Origin: an uncultured Caryophanales bacterium
Lineage (GTDB): Bacteria; Bacillota_I; Bacilli_A; RF39; UBA660
NCBI GenBank assembly: GCA_946414975.1
Contig: CAMKQS010000076.1
Coordinates: forward strand, 1 to 6,057
Direction of reading: 5' to 3'
DNA length: 6,057 bases
Within the stretch, counting starts at the first letter, position 1. Every line of letters begins with the position of its first letter. A program made the position numbers and the translations under genes. Positions 1-6,003 of the stretch are shown in pieces. Under the pieces are notes generated by a model, which saw only the letters and a program-made list of their open reading frames with translations, did not search any database and was not told where the DNA came from.

Positions 1-1140
1 ATGGTTGGTGGAATTGAAAGATATTTTCAAATTGCTAAATGTTTTAGAGATGAAGATTTACGTGCTGATAGACAACCAGAATTTACCCAAATAGATGTTG
101 AAATGAGTTTTGTAGACGAAGAAGATGTTATGAATGTGTGTGAAGGACTAGTAAAACATATTTTTAAAAGTGTTAAAGGAATTGAATTTAATGAACCATT
201 TATGAAGATGAAATATGATGATGCAATTAATATATATGGTTCTGATAAACCTGATCTAAGATTTGAAATGAAAATAAATGATATAACAGATATATTAAAA
301 AATAACGATTCTAATCTATTTAAAGGCGTAATTGAAAACAACGGTATAATTAACTGTATTGTAGCTAAAAATTTAAGTGATAAATATTCAAGAAAAAATT
401 TAGATAATCTTACAGAATTTGTTAAACAATATAAAGCAGGTGGACTTGCATATTTAAAAATAGCTGATGAAATTACAGGTAGTGTTTCTAAATTATTGAA
501 CCAAGAAGAGATAAATGAATTAAAAAACAGATTAAATTTAGAAAACAATGATTTAGTGCTTATTGTAATGGGAAACAAAAATATTGTAAAAACATCATTA
601 GGAGCTCTTAGAATAAAGATAGCTAAAGATGAAAATTTAATTGATTATAATAATTATAAAATATTATGGGTTACTGATTTTCCATCTTTTGAATGGAGTG
701 AAGAAGAAAATAGATTTATGTCTTTACATCATCCATTTACTATGCCTAAAGATGATGATGTAGATAAGCTTTTAAGTGATAAAGAGCATTGTTATTCTAA
801 GGCATATGATATAGTAATTAATGGATATGAAGCAGGTGGAGGATCTATTCGTATTCATGATAATGACATACAAAATAAAATGTTTGAAGCGTTAGAACTT
901 ACAAAAGAAGAAATAAACTCTAAATTTGGTTTCTTTGTAGATGCTTTAAAGTACGGAACACCTCCACATGGTGGCTTTGCACTTGGACTTGATAGAATAA
1001 CAATGTTACTTACTAACACAGATAATATAAGAGATGTTATTGCATTCCCTAAAACAGCTAGTGCAAGCGATCTTATGAGCAATTGTCCAAATGAAGTAAG
1101 TAATAAACAATTAGAAGAACTTGGAATTATAGTAAAATAG
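1..1140 (+). CDS. aspS: Aspartyl-tRNA synthetase, C-terminal part (5' end outside window)
   Basis: Class II aminoacyl-tRNA synthetase that charges tRNA-Asp with aspartate in the cytoplasm. The visible 379 residues begin inside the catalytic domain. Motif 2 is at once recognisable (FRDEDLRADRQPEFTQ, residues 15-30, with the ATP-binding Arg at 16). Next comes YGSDKPDLR (79-87), then the GAD insertion domain typical of bacterial AspRS (about 100-205), the HHPFT signature (243-247), and motif 3 (GLDRITMLLT, Arg 332). The protein ends naturally in a TAG stop. Bacterial AspRS is about 590 residues, and comparison with the E. coli enzyme suggests about 200 residues are missing upstream, namely the OB-fold anticodon-binding domain and motif 1. 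The first Met is therefore internal and not a start. Without the anticodon domain I cannot say whether it is a discriminating or non-discriminating (tRNA-Asn misacylating) type. The catalytic part looks intact. It is co-oriented with the next gene. Confidence 0.98.
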   Translation: MVGGIERYFQIAKCFRDEDLRADRQPEFTQIDVEMSFVDEEDVMNVCEGLVKHIFKSVKGIEFNEPFMKMKYDDAINIYGSDKPDLRFEMKINDITDILKNNDSNLFKGVIENNGIINCIVAKNLSDKYSRKNLDNLTEFVKQYKAGGLAYLKIADEITGSVSKLLNQEEINELKNRLNLENNDLVLIVMGNKNIVKTSLGALRIKIAKDENLIDYNNYKILWVTDFPSFEWSEEENRFMSLHHPFTMPKDDDVDKLLSDKEHCYSKAYDIVINGYEAGGGSIRIHDNDIQNKMFEALELTKEEINSKFGFFVDALKYGTPPHGGFALGLDRITMLLTNTDNIRDVIAFPKTASASDLMSNCPNEVSNKQLEELGIIVK

Positions 1141-1146
1141 AAGGAG
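1141..1146 (+). promoter_or_regulatory. Ribosome binding site AAGGAG of the 147-aa gene
   Basis: AAGGAG follows directly after the aspS TAG stop and sits 6 bases before the ATG at 1153. No promoter fits in the 12-bp gap, so the downstream gene is most likely translated from the aspS transcript. Confidence 0.85.
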
Positions 1147-1152
1147 ATAATT

Positions 1153-1596
1153 ATGGAAGAATTTAATGAATTACAAAAAGTTATAAATTTATTTCAAAAT
1201 GTTGGTTGTTATGGAAATAGTAATAATATTTTTATAGCATGTAAAGATATGAGAAAATCAAGTGGCCTTATTGGTGGAATGGAATATCCATTTGAAGGAG
1301 TTATAATAAATCAAACAGATAATGGAATAGGTATGTTTTATTTAAAACAACCTGGACTGGTTCTTACACAAAATGTAGCCAAAATGATTTTAGATAAGAA
1401 TAGTTATATTTTTATCTCTAACAGTAATATAAAGAAAATAAAAATAAAAAATTATGCCTTACTAAATTCAAAAGTAAAGAGTATAACAATAGATACCAAT
1501 GATGGTAGGAGTTACAAATTATTTGCTAGATTGAACGAGAAAGATATTCCATATCAAAATGATAATTTACAAAGATTTATAAATAGTCAATTATAA
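1153..1596 (+). CDS. Uncharacterised 147-aa protein, possible PH-like fold
   Basis: I do not recognise a named family. The product is a soluble protein without signal peptide or membrane segment. Residues 1-20 look like an amphipathic helix. From about residue 46 the sequence alternates short beta-type stretches (FEGVIINQ, IGMFYLKQ, YIFISNSNIKKIKIKN, VKSITIDTNDGRSYKLFAR) and ends in a helix-like tail (NDNLQRFINSQL). A run of strands, a phrase of the type 'isnsdIkkIki', a 'vkI...dGr.y.l' strand pair and a closing helix recall bacterial PH/GRAM-like domains, but that is inference from pattern only. The ATG is supported by AAGGAG six bases upstream. It lies 12 bp behind aspS and ends in the shared terminator, so it is the last gene of that operon. 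Translational coupling to aspS is plausible. The coupling does not by itself imply a role in translation. Confidence 0.85.
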   Translation: MEEFNELQKVINLFQNVGCYGNSNNIFIACKDMRKSSGLIGGMEYPFEGVIINQTDNGIGMFYLKQPGLVLTQNVAKMILDKNSYIFISNSNIKKIKIKNYALLNSKVKSITIDTNDGRSYKLFARLNEKDIPYQNDNLQRFINSQL

Positions 1597-1620
1597 AAGA
1601 ACACTTATGTGTTCTTTTAT
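1593..1620. terminator. Bidirectional intrinsic terminator between convergent genes
   Basis: A perfect 12-bp inverted repeat, ATAAAAGAACAC (1593-1604) and GTGTTCTTTTAT (1609-1620), encloses a 4-base loop TTAT. On either strand the GAACAC/GTGTTC core is followed by TTTTAT, so it can end transcription of the 147-aa gene on plus and of mgtE on minus. The A-rich side of one direction is the U tract of the other. The stop codons of both genes (1594-1596 and, on minus, 1619-1617) lie inside the stem. Confidence 0.9.
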
Positions 1621-2951
1621 AGTGCAAGTAAATTAGTTGCAATAGTAAAATAAATAATTAATGATATAGCATCTACTATTGTTGTTATAAATGGACTTGC
1701 CATAACTGCTGGATCAAAGCCAATTTTTTTAGCTACCATAGGAAGAGTACTACCAACAATTTTTGCGCATAGTACAGTAATAATTAATGTTAAACATACT
1801 ATGAATGCAATAGTAATTGATACACCATCAATTATCATTAGTTTAAAGAAATTGGCAACTGCAAGAGTAATTCCAATAAGTATTGCAACTCTAATCTCTT
1901 TAAATATAACTTTAAATATATCTTTAAACTTTATTTCATTTAATGATAAACTTCTTATAATAGTAACTGATGCTTGAGAACCAGCGTTTCCACCTGTATC
2001 CATAAGCATTGGAATAAATGATGTTAAAACTACATAAGAAGCAAGGGCCTTTTCATAACTTTGAATTATTTTTCCTGTAAATGTAGCTGATATCATAAGT
2101 AGTAGTAACCATGGAATTCTTTTTATGTATGTTTGAAATACTCCTGTTTTATTGTATGGCTTGTCATTAGGCGTAATAGCTGCCATTTTTTCGATATCTT
2201 CAGTAGTTTCTTCATCAATAATATCCACGATATCATCAATAGTAATAATACCAACTAATTTATTTTCACTATCAACAACAGGCATTAAGTTAATATCATA
2301 TTTTTTAAATTTATGTGCAACTATTTCTTGGTCAGTTTTTGTAGATACTTTAACATGAACTTTTCGCATAAGGGTTTTTATTGATGTATTTTCTTCATTT
2401 ATTAAGATGTCTTTTAATTTGACATATCCCAGTAACTTTCTGGTATGATCTAAAACATAACAAATATCAAAGTTTTCAATGTGGTTAGCATCTTTTTTTA
2501 TTCTAGCTAAAGCATCTTTAACATTATAATTTTCTTTTAAATCTATAAACTCAACTGTCATAATACTTCCAGCCGAATCCTCTTCATATTTAAGTAAGTT
2601 ATTAATATCACGTCTTGTTTCTTTTGTTGTATTTGATAATAATCTTTTAACAACATTTGATGGCATTTCATCAATTAAATCAGTAGCATCATCAGCATAC
2701 ATATTATCTATTATTTGAGCAGCTTCTTTATCTGATAGTGCTTTAATTATTACTTGTTCATTTTCAATTGATAGATAAGAAAATACAAGCGCAGCCAAAT
2801 CTTTTGGTAGTAATCTAAATATTGTAATTAATTCTAATTCATTTAAGTTTTCTAATATCTCAGCTATATCTGCTTCATTTAACTTAATTAATTCTTTTTT
2901 TAATTCACTATATTTTTTTTCTTCAATTAATATTTCAATATTTTGAATCAC
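1617..2951 (-). CDS. mgtE: Magnesium channel/transporter MgtE
   Basis: Complete 444-residue Mg2+ channel of the inner membrane, the usual length for the family. Domain order is standard: an acidic helical N domain (about 1-120), two CBS domains (about 128-190 and 191-250), the connecting 'plug' helix (about 247-270, DEETTEDIEKM), then about five membrane helices from residue 278 to the end. The family signature around DTGGNAGSQAS (318-328) and the last-helix motif DPAVMASPFITTIVDA (pore Asp at about 427) are present, so the pore looks functional. In characterised MgtE, the N and CBS domains bind Mg2+ and close the channel when cytosolic Mg2+ is high. The start is taken as GTG at 2951 because AAGGAAGTG stands 6 bases before it. 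An in-frame ATG 13 codons upstream (2990) has no ribosome site and lies upstream of the promoter's -10. The gene converges on the 147-aa gene with a 20-bp gap. Confidence 0.97.
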   Translation of the reverse strand: MIQNIEILIEEKKYSELKKELIKLNEADIAEILENLNELELITIFRLLPKDLAALVFSYLSIENEQVIIKALSDKEAAQIIDNMYADDATDLIDEMPSNVVKRLLSNTTKETRRDINNLLKYEEDSAGSIMTVEFIDLKENYNVKDALARIKKDANHIENFDICYVLDHTRKLLGYVKLKDILINEENTSIKTLMRKVHVKVSTKTDQEIVAHKFKKYDINLMPVVDSENKLVGIITIDDIVDIIDEETTEDIEKMAAITPNDKPYNKTGVFQTYIKRIPWLLLLMISATFTGKIIQSYEKALASYVVLTSFIPMLMDTGGNAGSQASVTIIRSLSLNEIKFKDIFKVIFKEIRVAILIGITLAVANFFKLMIIDGVSITIAFIVCLTLIITVLCAKIVGSTLPMVAKKIGFDPAVMASPFITTIVDAISLIIYFTIATNLLAL

Positions 2952-2957
2952 AAAAAA

Positions 2958-2966
2958 CACTTCCTT
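2958..2966 (-). promoter_or_regulatory. Ribosome binding site deciding the mgtE GTG start
   Basis: On minus, AAGGAAGTG is followed by six T residues and then GTG. This near-consensus site selects the GTG at 2951 over the upstream in-frame ATG at 2990. Confidence 0.8.
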
Positions 2967-2973
2967 TTTACAA

Positions 2974-2982
2974 ATTATAGCA
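2974..2982 (-). promoter_or_regulatory. Extended -10 promoter of mgtE
   Basis: The minus strand reads TGCTATAAT, a perfect extended -10 (TGn plus TATAAT). No good -35 is found at 17 bases (TTCTTT), which is acceptable for an extended -10 promoter. The predicted start of transcription is near 2967, only about 16 bases ahead of the GTG and right at the ribosome site. The leader is then too short to hold a Mg2+-sensing M-box riboswitch. Confidence 0.7.
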
Positions 2983-3004
2983 CATTTCAAAAAAATAAAG
3001 AATA

Positions 3005-3601
3005 CTATTTGTATCCTTTACTAGATTCTTCAACTTTATGTTTTTCTCTGCTATTATTGTTGAGTATTTCTTCTCTTAATTTACCATATCCCAGAGAATA
3101 AGAAAGCAGTTCAGCTTCTTTTTTTGCCAATTTTTTATTTTCAACAGGCAAATTGCTAATCATAATTCTTTCTTTATTATTTATTAAATTATTTATTAAA
3201 ATTAATTCATCGTTATATTTATTAATTATTGCATCATATTTATTATTAATTGGGAAAAATCCTTGCTTATCTCTTAGTGCAATTACATTAGAGTATTGTA
3301 AGGCTTGTTTTGTAGCTTGACGAGGCAAATCGATTATATTAGTTTCACTTAGTGAACCAAGTAATTCAAATTCTAAATTTTTAGCAAGTTTTCTAATTTC
3401 CTTATCTATTAATAAAATTGATTTAGCATCCTCTTTTTTTAATGAACTTAAAAATAAACTATATAATCTTGATTGTACACGAACATTTTGAAATGGGTTA
3501 GTGTTATTTTGTAAATCATGTTTGCACGCTACATATCCTAATACATCATGTTTTTTTAATAATTTTAATAAATCACTATTAATTTTACTATAATTACTCA
3601 T
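3005..3601 (-). CDS. Uncharacterised 198-aa soluble, helical protein
   Basis: I do not recognise a family. The product is charged and Lys/Asn/Leu-rich, with no signal peptide or membrane helix, so it is probably cytoplasmic. Predicted helices are about 5-18, 41-54 (VRVQSRLYSLFLSS), 56-80 (KKEDAK...FELL), 95-107, 120-146 and 155-182. The C-terminal 16 residues are strongly charged (SREKHKVEESSKGYK) and likely disordered. Two short turns look less random than the rest and could mark conserved sites: HDVLGYVACKHD (18-29) and LRDKQGFFPINNKYD (109-123). The start at 3601 is chosen because GGAGG lies 4 bases before that ATG; an in-frame ATG nine codons upstream overlaps the promoter -10 and has no ribosome site. 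It precedes mgtE by 53 bp in the same direction, so read-through into mgtE is possible, but mgtE has its own promoter. No functional link to Mg2+ is implied by sequence. Confidence 0.85.
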   Translation of the reverse strand: MSNYSKINSDLLKLLKKHDVLGYVACKHDLQNNTNPFQNVRVQSRLYSLFLSSLKKEDAKSILLIDKEIRKLAKNLEFELLGSLSETNIIDLPRQATKQALQYSNVIALRDKQGFFPINNKYDAIINKYNDELILINNLINNKERIMISNLPVENKKLAKKEAELLSYSLGYGKLREEILNNNSREKHKVEESSKGYK

Positions 3602-3605
3602 AATT

Positions 3606-3610
3606 CCTCC
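3606..3610 (-). promoter_or_regulatory. Ribosome binding site GGAGG of the 198-aa gene
   Basis: The minus strand reads GGAGG, then AATT, then ATG at 3601. It fixes the start nine codons inside the longest open frame. Confidence 0.8.
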
Positions 3611-3618
3611 ACAAATTA

Positions 3619-3647
3619 ATTTTATCATAGTTAATTCGCACAGTCAA
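3619..3647 (-). promoter_or_regulatory. Sigma-A type promoter of the 198-aa gene
   Basis: The minus strand shows TTGACT (3647-3642), a 17-base spacer, then TAAAAT (3624-3619) preceded by TGA, giving an extended -10. This is the best promoter in the window. Transcription should start near 3612, about 11 bases upstream of the ATG and just before the ribosome site, again a minimal leader. Confidence 0.8.
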
Positions 3648-3674
3648 TTAATTATTTATGTTATAATAAGTATA

Positions 3675-3863
3675 TTATCTGTAATAACCTCCATAATAAA
3701 AAGTAGTATATGGATAATATGGATATGGTTGATAGTAGTAATTAGGACGATTGTAAAATAAAGGAGCAACTAGTCCACCAGTTATTCCACCAAGTAAAAA
3801 TGGTCCTAGAAATCCTATGTTTCTATTTTGGTTATAATTTCTATAATTATAATTCTGATACAT
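3675..3863 (-). CDS. Small tyrosine-rich protein with glycine-rich hydrophobic core, 62 aa
   Basis: No named family recognised. Sixteen of 62 residues are Tyr. There are three zones: an Asn/Tyr/Arg-rich head (1-15, MYQNYNYRNYNQNRN), a glycine-rich hydrophobic segment (16-37, GFLGPFLLGGITGGLVAPLF), and a Tyr/Pro-rich tail (38-62, with PYPYYPY). The hydrophobic segment is long enough to insert in a membrane but is glycine-rich like aggregating or coat proteins. Short proteins with this head-core-YP-tail design are, from general knowledge, frequent in Firmicutes, where some are called coat-like; I make no sporulation claim here. The start at 3863 is chosen because AAAGGAG lies 5 bases upstream; a longer frame starting at 3878 has no ribosome site. 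It is transcribed away from the aminopeptidase gene. The 73-bp gap to the next minus gene holds that gene's promoter, so the two are probably separate units. Confidence 0.8.
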   Translation of the reverse strand: MYQNYNYRNYNQNRNIGFLGPFLLGGITGGLVAPLFYNRPNYYYQPYPYYPYTTFYYGGYYR

Positions 3864-3912
3864 ATTTTCTCCTTTCAACTATATTTTATGAATTAATAGA
3901 AAGAGTGATACA
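3864..3912. promoter_or_regulatory. Divergent promoter region, overlapping -10 candidates
   Basis: This 49-bp gap must hold, or overlap, the promoters for the 62-aa gene (minus) and the aminopeptidase operon (plus). On plus, TATATT (3880-3885) has a weak -35 GATACA 17 bases upstream (3857-3862), inside the small gene. On minus, TAAAAT (3888-3883) has TTGTAT at a long 19-base spacing, reaching the first base of the aminopeptidase gene; TATAGT (3883-3878) is an alternative. The ribosome site AAAGGAG for the small gene is at 3875-3869. The -10 candidates overlap, so polymerases for the two directions would exclude each other. Confidence 0.4.
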
Positions 3913-5148
3913 ATGAATGATTTAAAAGAAAAATATATTGATATAATACTTAAAACTTGTCTTAAACTGGATAGTAATCAACCATTATTATTATGCTTTA
4001 ATGACGAGATTATGCCATTTGCTAGAATGGTTGCAAATAGAGCTTATCAAATGGGAGTTAAAGATATTTATTTTGATATTATATATCCAGAATTAAAACA
4101 CGATGCTTTAAAAAGTTTAGAAATAAAAGATCTTAAAAATATGTCATTTTGGAATAAAGAAATATGGAATAAATATGCTAAAAAAAATGCGGCATTTTTA
4201 ATGCTTGATTCTATTACTCCAGATTTAATGAAAGATATTGATTCAAATAAAATAAAAGAAATGGTATCATATGCCAGCAGTACAAGAAAAGTTTTTAAAT
4301 CTATGCGTGATAAATCACAATTATCTTGGTGTATTGCGTGTGTTCCAACATATGATTGGGCAAAGTTAATATTTCCAGATTCTAATACTCCAGTTGATGA
4401 TTTATGGAATTCAATATTTGATATTTGTGAGATAAAAAGCGATAATCCATCCTTAGAATGGGATAAAAAACTAGATAAATTAAATAAAGTTACCGAAAAA
4501 TTAAATAATTATAACTTTAAAAAATTAAAATATCATAATTCATTGGGAACTGATTTTTCTATTGAATTACCAGAGGGACATATCTGGAAATCTGGGTTAG
4601 AAAAATTAGAAAATGGAAAAGAAATATTATGTAATTTTCCAACCGAAGAAGTATTTACATCTCCATCTTATAAGAGTGCAAATGGAATAGTTTATTCATC
4701 AAAACCATTAAGTTATCAGGGTAGTATAATAGATGAATTTTATATAGAATTTAAAGATGGAAAAGCAATATCATCTTTTGCTAAAGTAGGAGATAAAGAA
4801 TTAAAGTCGATGATTAATACATGCAAGAATTCTGATTATTTAGGTGAAGTTGCTCTAGTAGAATATTCATCAAGTATATCAAAATCTAATATTATTTTTT
4901 ATGAAACTCTTTATGATGAAAATGCAGCTTGCCATATAGCTCTTGGAAATTCTTTTCCAGAATGTATTTTAGATGGTCCTAAAATGAATAGAGAAGAATT
5001 ATTAGAACGTGGACTTAATAATTGTGATAACCATGTTGATTTTATGATTGGTACTAGTGATCTTTCTATAATTGGTATAACACACGATGATAAAGAAATT
5101 AAAATATTAGAAAATGGTAATTTTACAAGTGAATTTAAAGATAATTAA
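3913..5148 (+). CDS. M29-family metallo-aminopeptidase (AmpS/AmpT/PepS type)
   Basis: Cytosolic aminopeptidase that removes N-terminal amino acids from peptides; family members use two metal ions and form dimers. At 411 residues it matches the family length (Thermus AmpT 408, Staphylococcus AmpS about 413) and shows no signal peptide. The C-terminal catalytic half carries the family motifs: NFPTEEVFTSP (241-251, ligand Glu 246), LGEVALV (310-316, Glu 312), LYDENAACHIALG (333-345, His 341) and HVDFMIGT (374-381, His 374 and Asp 376). By spacing from the Thermus enzyme as I recall it, the conserved active-site Tyr (352 there) falls on Phe 348 here (HIALGNSF; family HIALGxxY), codon TTT. Other ligands are kept, so the protein is probably folded and metal-binding, but activity may be altered. 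The ATG follows a modest ribosome site (AAAGAGTG). It heads a two-gene unit with the next gene. Confidence 0.93.
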   Translation: MNDLKEKYIDIILKTCLKLDSNQPLLLCFNDEIMPFARMVANRAYQMGVKDIYFDIIYPELKHDALKSLEIKDLKNMSFWNKEIWNKYAKKNAAFLMLDSITPDLMKDIDSNKIKEMVSYASSTRKVFKSMRDKSQLSWCIACVPTYDWAKLIFPDSNTPVDDLWNSIFDICEIKSDNPSLEWDKKLDKLNKVTEKLNNYNFKKLKYHNSLGTDFSIELPEGHIWKSGLEKLENGKEILCNFPTEEVFTSPSYKSANGIVYSSKPLSYQGSIIDEFYIEFKDGKAISSFAKVGDKELKSMINTCKNSDYLGEVALVEYSSSISKSNIIFYETLYDENAACHIALGNSFPECILDGPKMNREELLERGLNNCDNHVDFMIGTSDLSIIGITHDDKEIKILENGNFTSEFKDN

Positions 5149-5173
5149 AAGCATAAGTTTAATTAGGTGAAAA

Positions 5174-5977
5174 ATGAAAAAATTATTTCAATTGATTGGC
5201 CTAATTACTTTGCTTTTTTTTAGTTTCTACTTAAATGGTACAACTAAGAGTGTAATAAAAAATATGGATGATATAATGGTACAAATAAAATTGAATAAAA
5301 AAAATTATAATCAAGATGAAATTTCAGCTATAATAGATGATAAATATATAATACCAGGTATTTCTAAAAAAATAGTTGATGAAAATAAGTCTTATGAGAA
5401 TATGAGAAAATATGGTAAATATGATGAAGACTATTATGTATATAAATCAAAATTACCAAGTATAAGTTTAGAAAATAATAAAGATAAAATAATTAAATCA
5501 GGAAATAAAATAAAAAAAATGATTAGTCTAAATTTTATTGTTAATAATATTGATGATATAAATAGAATAATAGAAATATTAGATAGTAATAATGTAAAGT
5601 GTACTTTTTTTATAAATAAAAATTTATTAGATAGTAATATTGAGACACTTTATAATGTATCTAGTAGTAAACATTTGCTAGGGATTAATAGTTGTAATGA
5701 AAAAGTGAAAAAAACAATTAATAATATAATAAGTCAAGATAAAATATATTATTATTCTAATAATTATAATATATGTAAAATAGATAACATATATAATGTG
5801 GGTGGAATATATATAAATGATAATTATTATAAAAATGTAATTGATAATTTGCAAAGTGGAGCTATTTTTACATTTAAATATAACAATATATTGATAAAAG
5901 AATTAGACTATATAATAAAATATATTATGAATAGAGGATATGATATAGAAACATTAGATATTCATTTTAAAGAATAA
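5174..5977 (+). CDS. Membrane-anchored, degenerate polysaccharide deacetylase-like (NodB fold) protein
   Basis: A 267-residue protein with a Lys-positive N-terminus and one hydrophobic helix (about 4-20, LFQLIGLITLLFFSFYL), acting as uncleaved anchor or signal peptide, so the rest should be outside the cell. Residues 24-113 are a charged region of unknown role (note IIPGISKKIVDENKSYENM, 59-77). Residues 115-267 follow the NodB deacetylase pattern: strand ISLNFIVN (117-124), helix, VKCTFFINKN (141-150), KHLLGINSCNE (166-176), SGAIFTFKYN (228-237), GYDIETLD (255-262). Each catalytic position is altered: the Asp pair of TFDD is replaced by IVN, the two His of the HTxxxH metal motif by Asn 172 and Glu 176, and the LHD loop by FKYN. 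It is therefore unlikely to be a deacetylase; a binding or structural role at the envelope is possible. AGGTG 4 bases before the ATG and a 25-bp gap place it in an operon with the aminopeptidase. Composition is extremely Asn/Ile/Lys/Tyr-rich. Confidence 0.8.
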   Translation: MKKLFQLIGLITLLFFSFYLNGTTKSVIKNMDDIMVQIKLNKKNYNQDEISAIIDDKYIIPGISKKIVDENKSYENMRKYGKYDEDYYVYKSKLPSISLENNKDKIIKSGNKIKKMISLNFIVNNIDDINRIIEILDSNNVKCTFFINKNLLDSNIETLYNVSSSKHLLGINSCNEKVKKTINNIISQDKIYYYSNNYNICKIDNIYNVGGIYINDNYYKNVIDNLQSGAIFTFKYNNILIKELDYIIKYIMNRGYDIETLDIHFKE

Positions 5978-6003
5978 ATATAGAATTAGTAAAATAACAA
6001 TAC

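Noticed and set aside
27..578. 183-codon open frame on minus opposite aspS
   Set aside because: It mirrors a conserved synthetase coding region, lacks a ribosome site and gives a low-complexity Ser/Ile/Phe/Leu protein typical of the antisense of AT-rich genes.
855..1082. 75-codon open frame on minus opposite aspS motif 3
   Set aside because: Antisense of the strongly conserved AspRS C-terminus, with no start signal and no recognisable domain.
2152..2358. 68-codon open frame on plus inside mgtE
   Set aside because: It lies opposite the conserved CBS/plug region of MgtE, has Ser/Ile-rich antisense composition and no ribosome site.
3180..3250. TTATTTATTAA-like repeats
   Set aside because: These are Asn/Lys/Ile codons of the 198-aa gene in an AT-rich genome; the copies are irregular and not a true tandem or CRISPR-like array.
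3660..3680. TTATAATAAG...TATTAT palindrome as a terminator after the 62-aa gene
   Set aside because: The stem is only about five A-T pairs with no G-C pair and no following T run, so it is too weak to call.
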